Assembly (NCBI RefSeq): GCF_002975435.1
Contig: NZ_PCPT01000016.1
Span: forward strand, 1 to 64,000
Reading direction: 5' to 3'
Source of the DNA: Arthrobacter sp. MYb227
GTDB taxonomy: Bacteria; Actinomycetota; Actinomycetes; Actinomycetales; Micrococcaceae
Length of the DNA stretch: 64,000 bases
Under the pieces are notes generated by a model that was not told the DNA's origin, made no database searches, and saw nothing but the letters and a program-made list of their open reading frames with translations. The first letter of the stretch is position 1. Every line of letters begins with the position of its first letter. Position numbers and translations under genes: made by a program. Positions 34,139 through 43,233 of the stretch are shown here, piece by piece.

Positions 34139-35485
34139 ATGAGTATCAAAGAAAAATCCTCACCGCACGCGGCTGCAGGTGCTACAGGTTCACCAAAGAG
34201 CAAGACCCAGTCCAATGCCAAGGCACTTTTCGGTATTGGTGCAGGTAACGCAGTTGAATGGTTTGACTGGGCCATTTATGCGACGTTTGCGTCCTTTATC
34301 TCCGGACAGCTGTTTTCCAAAGCAGATCCAACCTCTGCCTTCTTGGCGACCATGGCGATCTTTGCGGTGGGCTTTGTTGCTCGTCCCTTTGGTGGCTTGG
34401 TCTTTGGACTCATTGGGGACAAAATTGGGCGTAAAGCCTCAATGACGGGGGCCGTAGCCCTTGCTTCGGTGGGTTCTTTAATTATTGCTATCACTCCCAC
34501 CTACGCGAGTATTGGTGCCGCTGCATCATTTATTCTGTTGGTGGCTAGGCTCCTACAGGGACTGGCACATGGCGGAGAAATGCCAAGTGCGCAGACCTAT
34601 CTGGCCGAGATGGCCCCGGCTCCCAAGCGCGGCCTGTACTCAACGCTGATTTACTTCTCCGGTAATGCGGGAATTGTTTTTGGAACCTTGTTGGGAGCCA
34701 TCTTGACTGTCACGTTGAATCAGGAGCAGATGGCCGCATTTGGTTGGCGTATCCCGTTTGCCATTGGCGCAGTGATGGGTCTGTACACGCTGATCATGCG
34801 TGCGCGGTTGAAGGAAACCGATCAGTTTGAGGAACAGAAAGCTGCAAAGGTCGCCAGCGGTAATGCTGGTCCCTCGATCTTTGCTCAGGTGATTGCCAAT
34901 TGGCGTAAGGCATTACAAGTTATTGGTCTGACGGTTGGTCTGACGGTTGTTTACTACATCTGGAGCATCTCAACTCCTGCCTACGCGATCTCGGTGCTGA
35001 AGATGGACGCGGCAACCGCATTGTGGATTGGTGTGGGAGCGAACCTTGTCTTCATGGGATCTCTGCTGTTCTGGGGCAAACTCTCTGACCGTATTGGTCG
35101 CCGCCCGGTCTTGATCATTTCTTGCCTTGGCGCCGCGGCCTTACAGTTCCCCATGAGCTCATTGGTGAAGAGTGAGGCCTGGCAGTTATTCGTTGCGATG
35201 TCGGTCATGCTGATTTTCATCGCGGCCTCGGCATCAATTGTCCCGGCCGTATATGCAGAACTGTTCCCCACGGCTATTCGCACGGTAGGTGTGGCCATCC
35301 CGTACGCAATTTGTGTTGCTGCCTTCGGCGGCACCGCAGCATTCCTGCAGGCCGGATTCAACGCCTGGTTTGGAATGCACACAGGTCCGATGGTCTTCTC
35401 GGTTTATGCAATTATCTTGCTTCTGATCAGTGCGGTGACTTCGTACAAGTTGCCTGAGTCTGTCGGTAAGGATCTACACACATAA
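34139..35485 (+). CDS. MHS-family metabolite:proton symporter (MFS)
   Basis: A 448-aa carrier of the metabolite:H+ symporter branch of the MFS, related to KgtP, ShiA and ProP. AVEWFDWAIYATFASF in helix 1, FVARPFGGLVFG and GDKIGRK (motif A) are family hallmarks; 12 helices are predicted. The N-terminal 30 residues are polar and basic. It is the second gene after the amidohydrolase, so its likely substrate is the N-acyl amino acid or a product of it. It ends in a convergent region with a hairpin at 35512-35559. Confidence 0.92.
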   Translation: MSIKEKSSPHAAAGATGSPKSKTQSNAKALFGIGAGNAVEWFDWAIYATFASFISGQLFSKADPTSAFLATMAIFAVGFVARPFGGLVFGLIGDKIGRKASMTGAVALASVGSLIIAITPTYASIGAAASFILLVARLLQGLAHGGEMPSAQTYLAEMAPAPKRGLYSTLIYFSGNAGIVFGTLLGAILTVTLNQEQMAAFGWRIPFAIGAVMGLYTLIMRARLKETDQFEEQKAAKVASGNAGPSIFAQVIANWRKALQVIGLTVGLTVVYYIWSISTPAYAISVLKMDAATALWIGVGANLVFMGSLLFWGKLSDRIGRRPVLIISCLGAAALQFPMSSLVKSEAWQLFVAMSVMLIFIAASASIVPAVYAELFPTAIRTVGVAIPYAICVAAFGGTAAFLQAGFNAWFGMHTGPMVFSVYAIILLLISAVTSYKLPESVGKDLHT

Positions 35486-35511
35486 ACATACGAAAACTTG
35501 TGGTTGAAACA

Positions 35512-35559
35512 GTTGGCTCGCATCCTCGCCTACAAAGGGGGGAACGTGAGCCAACTGCG
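35512..35559. terminator. Hairpin between MHS carrier and OYE genes
   Basis: CAGTTGGCTC (35512-35521) pairs with GAGCCAACTG (35550-35559) between two convergent genes; a weaker outer pairing of CTTGTGG with CCACAAA supports a larger fold. Probable bidirectional terminator. Confidence 0.55.
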
Positions 35560-35606
35560 CGCTGTGGAAGTAGCTAAGAGAAGCCACAAACTTCTCTATG
35601 CGAATG

Positions 35607-36716
35607 TCACCAGTGGGCGCGCCAATATTGTTCGGCAAACGGAGTGTTCTCCCGTGGCTCATGCAGCACGGTCGCGGCAACGGCCGGCCAATTCGGATTT
35701 TTCAACGCGGCACGGCCAATAGAAACCCCATCCGCGGCACCCGTGACTAAGATCTGCTCGGCTTGCTCGGGCTCATTAATCATGCCCACCGCGGTGACGA
35801 AAGACTCGGGTACAGCTGCCTTTACCGCAGCTGCCAAGGACACCTGATACCCCGGACCGCTAGGCCCGTGATACGTGCCAATACCTGCACTGGAAATATC
35901 AAAGCTAGTTACTCCCAGCTCATACGCCTCGGCGGCAAAACGTACTGTGTCAGAGATCCTCCACCCGTCTTGCACCCAGTCCTCACCCGAGAACCTGATA
36001 GCCAAGGGCTTGTGCGCGGGCCACGCACTACGCACGGCCTTGATCACCTCGCGTAGATATCGTGTGCGATTCTCGTAACTTCCACCATAATCGTCGGTGC
36101 GTTGATTACTTAGTGGGGAAAGAAACTGGTGGATCAAATAGCCATGGGCAGCATGAATCTGAACCACATCAAACCCCGCAGCGTCCGCACGAGTGGCGGC
36201 TTGCGCCCACGCGGAGATGGAAGCAGAAATATCGTCGAAGCTCATGATGGTGGGAACCCTGAGACCAAGAGCATCGGTGGCCGAGGCACTAAGGGTTTCC
36301 CACCCACCAGTTCCAACATCCATGCTGCCGACACTGTTGGCGCCAATAAACTTGGGCAACCACGGGTAGGTGGAGGCCTTGCCGCCGGCATGGGCCAACT
36401 GAATTCCTGCTGCGGCTCCCTGGGAATGGATGAACTCGACGATTGGCGCCCACGCAGAAACCTGTTCATCGTTCCAGATCCCGGTGTCTTGATCGCTGAT
36501 GCGCCCCTGTGCGGTGATGGCGGTGGCCTCGGTAAAAACCAATCCAAATCCACCGGTCGCACGGGCACCCAAATGTGTGAGGTGCCATTGATGCGGCACC
36601 CCATCATGGTTGGTGACCGAATATTGGCACATCGGTGCCAAGACAGTGCGGTTACGTAAGGCTAGGCCCGGTCCATTGGGTGCGCCAAGGGTTACCGGGG
36701 TGAAAAGCTTACTCAT
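35607..36716 (-). CDS. Old-yellow-enzyme-family NADH:flavin oxidoreductase (YqjM-like)
   Basis: A 369-aa FMN enzyme of the YqjM class of OYE, which reduces activated alkenes. APMCQYS holds C30 and Y32, equivalent to YqjM C26/Y28, and IHAAHGYLIHQFLSP carries the substrate His pair. NQRTDDYGGSYENR is the family loop. TTAGGAACAGAC precedes the start. It lies 45 bases downstream of the VOC gene on the same strand, so an operon RHH-VOC-OYE is likely, suggesting a reactive-carbonyl or xenobiotic response. Physiological substrate unknown. Confidence 0.93.
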   Translation of the reverse strand: MSKLFTPVTLGAPNGPGLALRNRTVLAPMCQYSVTNHDGVPHQWHLTHLGARATGGFGLVFTEATAITAQGRISDQDTGIWNDEQVSAWAPIVEFIHSQGAAAGIQLAHAGGKASTYPWLPKFIGANSVGSMDVGTGGWETLSASATDALGLRVPTIMSFDDISASISAWAQAATRADAAGFDVVQIHAAHGYLIHQFLSPLSNQRTDDYGGSYENRTRYLREVIKAVRSAWPAHKPLAIRFSGEDWVQDGWRISDTVRFAAEAYELGVTSFDISSAGIGTYHGPSGPGYQVSLAAAVKAAVPESFVTAVGMINEPEQAEQILVTGAADGVSIGRAALKNPNWPAVAATVLHEPRENTPFAEQYWRAHW

Positions 36717-36761
36717 GTCTGTTCCTAACGAACCCGTGAGCCCCGGTATTCCTGTGGGGAA

Positions 36762-37544
36762 TCACAAGGCGGATGATTCGCTGCGGGTGTAGCCATGCAG
36801 GTCCGATTGGCGCTCATTGATCCAGAGCTGGTCCCCATCGGGGTGAGCAACCAGGAGGGTACGGCCGTAGGCCTCATCAACAATTTCGGTTTCAAATCCA
36901 GCATTCCGCAAACCTGCAGCATATGCGACTAGATCCCCGTCGTATTCGAAGGAGAGCACCGTGCTGGGCGTACTTCCGCCGTGTGCCGCGACGTAGCCGC
37001 CATGTTTGGCACGGAATTGCACCCATTTTCCACTGTTGGAGCTGGTATCTGGCTTAGCACCAATGTTTTCCAAGGTTTTCGCAGAGCCCGGGACATCGGG
37101 AGTGTTCCACAAGGCGAGCACACTTAGTGAAGCATCGCTAGTGAGGCCGGCGGTACTAGGTTGCGGTGTGCCGGCGGTGAGGGAAGCATCCACCGGTACG
37201 GCGGTAAAAGCCAGCCCATCCGGGGCAACCAAGTGAGCAATGATGTGCCCCTCGGGTTCTTCGGCCGCGGACTGGAGGGTTTCTAAACGAACCGGTGTTC
37301 CATCACTGATGGTCCATTGAGCAAACTTCTCAACATCGCGGACTTCGAAACCCAGGGACGTCTGAAACGTGCTTGATGGTTGAAGCATGACTCGGCCCGA
37401 ACCGGCCGCAAAGCAGCGAGGCCGCGGTGTTTCTGGATCAGAACTTTGTGTTCCTACGCTGATTTCTCGAAGACCTAGTGCCTCAAGGAGAGACACCCAT
37501 GCATCTTCGTGTGGGGTGCTCAGGATTGGTCGTACACGTAGCAT
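36762..37544 (-). CDS. VOC-superfamily protein (glyoxalase/dioxygenase-like, two domains)
   Basis: A 260-aa protein with two vicinal-oxygen-chelate-like halves. The second half holds LSFEYDGDLVAYAAGL and VAHPDGDQLWINE (about residues 190-250), typical of VOC strands. Few obvious metal-binding His/Glu residues are seen in the first half, so it may bind rather than transform its ligand. Its ATG overlaps the stop of the short upstream gene (TGATG), so translation is coupled. A carbonyl- or drug-related role is inferred only from the OYE neighbour. Confidence 0.75.
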   Translation of the reverse strand: MLRVRPILSTPHEDAWVSLLEALGLREISVGTQSSDPETPRPRCFAAGSGRVMLQPSSTFQTSLGFEVRDVEKFAQWTISDGTPVRLETLQSAAEEPEGHIIAHLVAPDGLAFTAVPVDASLTAGTPQPSTAGLTSDASLSVLALWNTPDVPGSAKTLENIGAKPDTSSNSGKWVQFRAKHGGYVAAHGGSTPSTVLSFEYDGDLVAYAAGLRNAGFETEIVDEAYGRTLLVAHPDGDQLWINERQSDLHGYTRSESSAL

Positions 37545-37702
37545 CAGGGTTTCTCCAGGTAATCGGTTAGGGCCTTTTCAACGTATGCGGAAAGGCTTTT
37601 TTCATCGTCAATGGCAGCATGTTTCACCCGGCGCACGAGAGTCGCCGGGAGATAAATGTTGAACTGAATTTTGGGACTTAAGGTCTCCTCTTGTGCCTGC
37701 AT
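37544..37702 (-). CDS. Short 52-aa ribbon-helix-helix-like protein, coupled to VOC gene
   Basis: A 53-codon frame from ATG (37700-37702) to TGA overlapping the VOC start. The sequence [20 protein letters not shown] (about 11-30) followed by [20 protein letters not shown] has the pattern of RHH/CopG-Arc DNA-binding proteins: one strand with alternating residues, then two helices separated by a short turn. Such proteins often repress their own operon or act as antitoxins, but no toxin-like frame is adjacent. There is no clear SD; a TAGCAT -10-like site 9 bases before the ATG could give a leaderless mRNA. Confidence 0.72.
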   Translation of the reverse strand: MQAQEETLSPKIQFNIYLPATLVRRVKHAAIDDEKSLSAYVEKALTDYLEKP

Positions 37703-37806
37703 ATCTAGGATGCTAGCAAAATAGCAGACTTTTGCCTAGAGAAAACTATCGAGCGATTTTTCGAATAATAGGCGAACTGCCCCCGAGCCATGATGAGATA
37801 AAGACT

Positions 37807-38379
37807 ATGGCGATAGAACTTGAAGAACTCTTAGTGCCCAACGAAGATGCATGGCGGGCTTGGCTAGACGAAAACCATGCATCTCACCGGGGTGTGCAAC
37901 TGGTGCTCCACAAGAAGGGTGGGAGCATCACCGAACTGACCTATGCGCAGGCAGTTGAGCAGGCGCTGTGCTTCGGCTGGATTGATGGCAGACGCAACGG
38001 CCGCGATGAGCAAAGCTTCTCCAACAGGTTCACCCCACGTACCAAGCGCAGCATCTGGTCGGCCAAAAACGTCGGAACCATCGCGAGATTGCTGGACGCC
38101 GGGCTCATGGCTCCCGCAGGAATTGCCGCAGTTGATGCGGCCAAGGCCGATGGGCGTTGGGAGAAAGCATATGCGGGGCAAAAGGATGCCCAGTTGCCCG
38201 ACGATTTCCTCGCCGCGCTCGCCGAGCACCCTATAGCTCAAGCAAAGCTGGCCGCACTCGGTGCCTCCGAACGCTTCGCCATTTACTTTAGGTTGCACAA
38301 TGCCAAACGAGAAGAAACCCGACAGAAAAGGATTACCGAATTCGTGGTCAAACTAGATGCTGGCCAGAACATTTTTTAG
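37807..38379 (+). CDS. YdeI/OmpD-associated family protein
   Basis: A 190-aa cytoplasmic protein of the YdeI/OmpD-associated family. The conserved ALCFGWIDGRRNG (about 50-62) and FTPRTKRSIWSAKNV (about 72-86) blocks are clear, and the C-terminal half is helical (NAKREETRQKRI). In enterobacteria, members are linked to peptide/bacteriocin resistance and stationary-phase stress; its molecular activity is unknown. ATG 37807 is chosen because a longer frame to 37732 lacks family residues. It overlaps the convergent GATase gene by 4 bases. Confidence 0.87.
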   Translation: MAIELEELLVPNEDAWRAWLDENHASHRGVQLVLHKKGGSITELTYAQAVEQALCFGWIDGRRNGRDEQSFSNRFTPRTKRSIWSAKNVGTIARLLDAGLMAPAGIAAVDAAKADGRWEKAYAGQKDAQLPDDFLAALAEHPIAQAKLAALGASERFAIYFRLHNAKREETRQKRITEFVVKLDAGQNIF

Positions 38380-39155
38380 TTTTGCCTGACAGGATCCGCA
38401 GCCGCTGCGCTATGGTTCCCGCCATAGATGTTCACGAAGTTTCGCATGATCAATTCCGGATATTCAACACGGGAGACCAGTGCCTTGTCGTGTAGTTCCT
38501 GCGCCTCATGGGAAGGAAAATACCCGGCGTCGCGGTAGATCATGATGCGCTGGGCAAACCCGGAAGAATCCAACTCTGGGTGGAATTGTGTGGCGTAGAG
38601 GTTGGATTTAATCCGGAACATTTGCACCGGGCAGCTCGCCGAATCGGCGAGCAACACCGCATTGCTTGGAAGGGCGGAGACCGCTTCCTTATGCCCCACA
38701 AAGGCATCGAATTCATCGGGCAACCCGGCCAGCATTGGATCTTCACGCCCGGCCGGAAGCACCCTGACGCGCGAGGTTCCCGCGGGCTCACCGAATTGCC
38801 GATCGATAGTGCCGCCCTGGTGAACCCCGAGGGTTCCGACCCCGTAGCAGGCGCCCAAGAACGGGAAATCCCTTGCAACGAGCACATCCAACAAACCGGC
38901 CAGGTCCGCCTCGCAACGTTTCTGTAGGGCGGATTTCTGTTGCTCTTCATCCGAGGCATTGAATGGGCTGCCGCCCAGGATGATCCCGGCACAGTGCTCC
39001 AAATCGAGGTTTTCGAGTGGACCTAACGGAGCCCGGGAGAGCCGAATGGCCCGTAACCGGTTGGCTTCCAACCCGCTGGTGTCCAGCACCCCGCGCACCT
39101 CGTCGGCGGCTGCGATGTCGTCCTCCCGGGTGGAGAGCAAAATGAAATGCTTCAT
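38376..39155 (-). CDS. Class I glutamine amidotransferase-like protein
   Basis: A 259-aa GATase1-fold protein. The nucleophile elbow is GAC103YG, and H192 with E194 (QFHPEL) complete the triad, so glutaminase-type or peptidase-type activity is predicted. GGSPFNASD (61-69) is the oxyanion loop. No synthetase domain is attached; stand-alone members include GuaA-like and gamma-glutamyl-conjugate hydrolases. Substrate unknown. It converges on the YdeI-family gene with a 4-base overlap and is divergent from the SDR gene at 39334. Confidence 0.87.
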   Translation of the reverse strand: MKHFILLSTREDDIAAADEVRGVLDTSGLEANRLRAIRLSRAPLGPLENLDLEHCAGIILGGSPFNASDEEQQKSALQKRCEADLAGLLDVLVARDFPFLGACYGVGTLGVHQGGTIDRQFGEPAGTSRVRVLPAGREDPMLAGLPDEFDAFVGHKEAVSALPSNAVLLADSASCPVQMFRIKSNLYATQFHPELDSSGFAQRIMIYRDAGYFPSHEAQELHDKALVSRVEYPELIMRNFVNIYGGNHSAAAADPVRQN

Positions 39156-39333
39156 CTTTGAAGTCTATTGCGGCCACCGGTGACTTTCGCACACCCCTAA
39201 ATATCCTGAGCCGTACCCCTTGGGACTTTGCGAGCACCCGTCTACGCTGGAACCAGTTAAGAACCACTAACCCAAAGGGTGTTCCTTTCTCCGGAAGCTG
39301 CCGAGAGCTGGACGCACCAATGATGGAGGCTTC

Positions 39334-40113
39334 ATGCAGATCAAAGATTCCGTGGCACTGATTACCGGAGGCGCCTCCGGACTTGGGGCTGCAACCGCCC
39401 GAGCCCTCTATGAAGCAGGAGCTTCGGTAGTACTCCTTGATCTACCTTCGTCCAATGGAGTGGCGGCAGCCGCACAGCTGGGGGAGCGGGCAATCTTCAT
39501 TCCCGCGGATGTCACTAACGAGGATGAGGTCCGGGCCGCCATTGCGGCAGCCGGAGAGCTTGGCGCCTTACGGATAGTGGTCAACTGCGCCGGGGTGGCA
39601 ACACCGGGCAAGGTGCTGGGTCGTGAAGGAGTACTACCACTGGCAAACTTCGAGAAGGTCATTGCCATCAACCTCACCGGCACCTTCAACGTCACCCGTC
39701 TGGCCGCCGAAGCCATGGTCGCCACCGAGCCACTCATCGATGCCGCAACCGGCACGCCCGAACGTGGTGTCATCATCAATACCGCATCAGTTGCGGCCTT
39801 TGACGGGCAGATCGGCCAGCCCGCCTATGCCGCCTCCAAGGGCGCCGTCGCATCAATGACGTTACCGCTGGCCCGCGAACTGGCCCGCAACTATATCCGA
39901 GTCATGACCATCGCACCGGGTATTTTTGAGACTCCCATGATGGCCTCGCTCTCAGCAGAGGCGCAAGCCTCGCTCGGGGCTCAAGTCCCGCACCCGGCGC
40001 GGCTAGGTAAGCCAGAAGAATACGCGGCCCTGGTATCCCATATCGTGTCCAATCAGATGCTTAACGGGGAAACCATCAGGCTTGATGGGGCCATCCGCAT
40101 GGGCCCCAAATAA
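39334..40113 (+). CDS. 3-hydroxyacyl-CoA dehydrogenase type-2-like SDR (HSD10-like)
   Basis: A 259-aa classical short-chain dehydrogenase. TGGASGLG (11-18) binds NAD, NCAGV (84-88) stabilises the core, and S152, Y165 and K169 (YAASK) form the catalytic set. The E-P-rich insert around 130-145 and the FETPMM segment match the 3-hydroxyacyl-CoA dehydrogenase type II/HSD17B10 group, which oxidises short or branched acyl-CoA in isoleucine and fatty-acid breakdown. It is alone on its strand, so no pathway context confirms this. Confidence 0.88.
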   Translation: MQIKDSVALITGGASGLGAATARALYEAGASVVLLDLPSSNGVAAAAQLGERAIFIPADVTNEDEVRAAIAAAGELGALRIVVNCAGVATPGKVLGREGVLPLANFEKVIAINLTGTFNVTRLAAEAMVATEPLIDAATGTPERGVIINTASVAAFDGQIGQPAYAASKGAVASMTLPLARELARNYIRVMTIAPGIFETPMMASLSAEAQASLGAQVPHPARLGKPEEYAALVSHIVSNQMLNGETIRLDGAIRMGPK

Positions 40114-40216
40114 ACGCTCCGCGGTAAGCCCCCATTACATTCTCCAGTCCGTGGAGGGATGATTTTTCTCTGAAGAACCATCGCCGTGGGCGCTACTTCT
40201 CGGTGATGACGTGTGC

Positions 40217-40991
40217 TCAGGGCTGTTTCTCTCCTGCACTCACGTCAACGGCCACATGGTTCCCGGTAACGAGCGCCGGGTACAAGGCAAAGGGAGAGAA
40301 CGCCATGGGATAGTTCAGGCTGCGGTTGAAATCAATGGTGAGGTTGCCCCCCCGGGCCCGGTGCTGGCACCTTGACACAGCGGCATGACACGGTGCTCAA
40401 ACCATTGCTTTCATCACCAAAGGTTAACGCTAAGGAACCGTCATCCTGCTGCGTGACGGCAAGCCGGTGGGAGATCCCACCGAACTCAAATTCAACATCA
40501 CCCACCAGCTCGGCGGTGATCTTTGTATCCTCACGAAAATTACCGATTGGTACCACCCACGGGGAATCGTAGGCAGTGAAGCGCCCGGAGACTTTGAGCG
40601 CGGGAGCATGCTCAAAAATCGGGACACCAAAAAAGTTGCGCAATCTTTCGTGATTGCGATTCCGGGTACGAATCATATAACGCCCATCGCGCATGCCAAG
40701 CTCCACCAGCACATCGACCTTGCGAACAAAGTGAATCAAGTCACCTTCATCAAGAGCTTTGTTAAGATTCCCGGAAAGCGGCTCCCCATCGGGATCTGTG
40801 ATGGCATCTTGGGTAACGAACACAGTGTGTGCTCCGTAAGCATCCGCGCTCCACCAGCCCGGAACTAACTCGCGGAGGCTAGGAATTGTAGGAATCCATT
40901 GAAAGCTGCTGAGCGTTAGCGAACCGAATTCAACGGCAAGGCCTTCCTCGCGCATTCACCACCCAGCCAAGAACTCTATAGGTGCACTCAT
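40217..40991 (-). pseudogene. DUF1684-family gene broken by a homopolymer frameshift and an in-frame stop
   Basis: The longest open part (from 40955) matches DUF1684: SLTLSSFQWIP, DAITDPDGEPL and the FGVPIFE region. At the G7 tract (plus-strand C7 at 40347-40353) the frame shifts. With one G fewer, the protein continues NLTIDFNRSLNYPMAFSPFALYP and ends at TGA 40217, the typical family C-terminus. Upstream, an ATG at 40991 opens the same frame with MSAPIEFLAGW, but a TGA at 40956-40958 interrupts it before ATG 40955. Two lesions point to a pseudogene, although the homopolymer shift could be a sequencing error. Confidence 0.8.
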
Positions 40992-41045
40992 GCGCTAAGT
41001 TTGCCACCGGAAATCGTGAGATCGGTGTGTATTAGGCTGGATTGC

Positions 41046-41351
41046 ATGCCTTCTTACCGTGCACAACTAAATATTATGGGTCTGCGTCCCGGGCACGCAC
41101 CGGAAGCCGTCATGAAAGTTGCTGTGGCAAGCCTTGCCGAACACCATCACGTGGATGCAAACCAGCTAGATGTTGTTGCAGGAATTCCCCGGATTACCGT
41201 GCGGTACACGGTTGAAGATGATGGCCAGCCAGATGCCCAAGCCATTGAATCCGCTGCGCTCATGCGTGCCGCCGTTGAAGGGGTCTCGGTGAGTGAAAAA
41301 CTTGTGGTGCTACGTCGAACCAAGGGCCGCTGGACTATTGTGCGGCGCTAA
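41046..41351 (+). CDS. Unknown 101-aa protein
   Basis: A small basic protein (MPSYRAQLNIMGLRPG...) without membrane segments. It contains LAEHHHVDANQLDVVAGIPRITVRYTVEDDG, which looks alpha/beta, and ends VLRRTKGRWTIVRR. I do not recognise the family. Start ATG 41046 is preferred to an upstream in-frame codon at 41001. No SD is seen; TATTAGGCTGGATT just before the ATG could be a -10 of a leaderless message. It is divergent from the broken DUF1684 gene and convergent with the coiled-coil membrane protein. Confidence 0.65.
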   Translation: MPSYRAQLNIMGLRPGHAPEAVMKVAVASLAEHHHVDANQLDVVAGIPRITVRYTVEDDGQPDAQAIESAALMRAAVEGVSVSEKLVVLRRTKGRWTIVRR

Positions 41352-41380
41352 CCGAAGCCATCCCGGGCCGACCGCAGAGC

Positions 41381-43231
41381 CTAGAACACGGTGCGCTTAC
41401 CGCGTGCCGCTCGATGCTCGGCATGATGGATTTGATAGCGCCGATTTTCGGTGGCTAAAATAACCACAAAGCCTGCCATTCCGGCTAAAACGGCAACCCA
41501 GATTGATGGGTTTGGTCCCAAAAGCCGTGGCACCAACAACCAGAACATCCCCCATCCAAAGCCCGTCGCTAGAATGATCCTGCCACGTTCGGTCATCGCG
41601 AGGCTGGTGGCAAGATAACCCAAGCCCACAACGAATATAGCGGCAAGAATCTCGGGAACATCAAAGATTTCCCATCCGGCGAGCAACTCGCAGAACGAGG
41701 ACACGGTAATAACCAAGAAAAATCCGGTCATCAGGCTCACCGGGGCATCGGTAAAGACCCGTTCGATGGTGTTGCGGGCGGTATTTTTATTTAGTTCTGT
41801 CACGGTACGCAGTAGCAACAAGATGCAAAGAAGTGCGGCAATAAAAGCAAGTAAAAGATTCTCGACCTTGACAAAGAGCAACCACAAGCCTCCAGCGGCC
41901 AACGCGGCACTCAGCAGGAATCCAATGGCCCGCTGACGATTTGCCGATCGTTGAGAGGTCAACCAGGCATAGCCGGAGCTGAACACAGCCCATACAAAAA
42001 TCAGCGGCAGCAAAAGATACGCGGTGGGGGCAAGCGAGAGCAAACTACTACGCGCATGCTGCCCATCCAAAGAGCCGGCAACTAAATCACCGGTGACCCA
42101 GAACGCCACAATGCTTGCACCAATGGCAATGGCCGTAAGGATGATGCGTCGAATCAAATCTTGAGACGTTGAGGCCTGGTTCGCCGAGGTATCTGGCAAG
42201 GTATATGGAGCAACATAGATTGGATCAACCAGGGCCTGGTGCTTGGCGATGGCTTCCTTGGCGTGAGAGACAAGGGCGGCTAATTCATGAGCGCCCAAGG
42301 GTACCCGTGCCGTTGAGGCGAGAGGCGAAGCTGTGGAGGGTTCCGCCGGGGAAAGCGGGGAGTCAAACTGCACAGTTTGTTGTGTGGCGGCCAGCTGTGC
42401 CCGTGCCTGAGCTATTTGCTCGTGTCGAGCCAGTTCAAGCTGTTCCTCTTCGCGCAGGTGCTTCTGATGAAGTTCTTGCTCGATTTTCTCTTCCGCTGCA
42501 TGTTCGAGTTCCAACCGCTCGTATTCGCTGCGCTGTAGTTCGGCATCTTGGGTTGCCTGCCGTTTGGTATTTTCGGCCAGCGCCTTACTGTGGGCTTCCT
42601 CAAGTAGCCTGGTGCGCTCCCGAAGCTCGGCAGCTCTGGCACGCTCGATACGAACCGTGCTAATCCATACCTTGAATCTTCGTGGCGAGGTATAGACCGT
42701 ATCGCCAATTTTTTGCCAATCGGGATCCTCAAAGGAATCGAGCCAATCATTGATCAAGGCAAATCCACCACTTGTTGCAGTTTTCTCACGAGTTGCCACT
42801 GCCTGAGAATTTTCGGTGATCGTGTTGCTGCTATCGATTGCCTTGGAAGATTTCGTTACTTGTCCCATATGCCTAAATGAGGGGCCAGTCGCCGGATCAT
42901 CCTGGGCCGGTGCCAAGAGTTCATCAATCTTGGTGGGAAACGTGGGCAGGTGGCGTGGAACCGGATGCGCAATGCGTTCGGATACCCGCTCTTCTGGCCC
43001 AAGGTTTGGTGCTGGCGGTGCTTGAGCGAGGTTTGCAGGTATAACCGGTGGGGTATGCGGCTTCTCTGGGACCAGGTATTGTGTGGAAGCACCGCTCATG
43101 CTTTGGCCGGTAGGCTCGGGGGCATCCTTGGATCGTTGAGGAGCGGATGACAGCGGTACGTCGGGGGCTTCCTTGCGCAGCCGGGCCAGGGCCTCGGACG
43201 CAGCAGTGGTATCGGTGTCCGATGTGCTCAT
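41381..43231 (-). CDS. Large coiled-coil and polytopic membrane protein of unknown function
   Basis: A 616-aa protein. Residues 1-170 are Pro/Ser/Thr-rich and disordered. About 170-330 is a charged coiled coil (ERTRLLEEAHSKALAENTK, EKIEQELHQKHLREEEQLEL). About 380-600 contains ten or so membrane segments (IILTAIAIGASIVAFWV, AYLLLPLIFVWAVF, VENLLLAFIAALLCILLLL and others). ATG 43231 follows AAAGGGGTTAGGT and lies 2 bases after the DedA stop, so it is co-translated with DedA. I know no family of this architecture; a scaffold linking the envelope with a cytoplasmic coiled coil is a guess. Confidence 0.8.
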   Translation of the reverse strand: MSTSDTDTTAASEALARLRKEAPDVPLSSAPQRSKDAPEPTGQSMSGASTQYLVPEKPHTPPVIPANLAQAPPAPNLGPEERVSERIAHPVPRHLPTFPTKIDELLAPAQDDPATGPSFRHMGQVTKSSKAIDSSNTITENSQAVATREKTATSGGFALINDWLDSFEDPDWQKIGDTVYTSPRRFKVWISTVRIERARAAELRERTRLLEEAHSKALAENTKRQATQDAELQRSEYERLELEHAAEEKIEQELHQKHLREEEQLELARHEQIAQARAQLAATQQTVQFDSPLSPAEPSTASPLASTARVPLGAHELAALVSHAKEAIAKHQALVDPIYVAPYTLPDTSANQASTSQDLIRRIILTAIAIGASIVAFWVTGDLVAGSLDGQHARSSLLSLAPTAYLLLPLIFVWAVFSSGYAWLTSQRSANRQRAIGFLLSAALAAGGLWLLFVKVENLLLAFIAALLCILLLLRTVTELNKNTARNTIERVFTDAPVSLMTGFFLVITVSSFCELLAGWEIFDVPEILAAIFVVGLGYLATSLAMTERGRIILATGFGWGMFWLLVPRLLGPNPSIWVAVLAGMAGFVVILATENRRYQIHHAEHRAARGKRTVF

Positions 43232-43233
43232 AC

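Noticed and set aside
37703-37806. A toxin gene partnered with the short RHH-like protein
   Set aside because: The 104 bases upstream and the genes beside it contain no RelE/ParE/PIN-like or other toxin-sized frame; the only coupled gene is the VOC protein.
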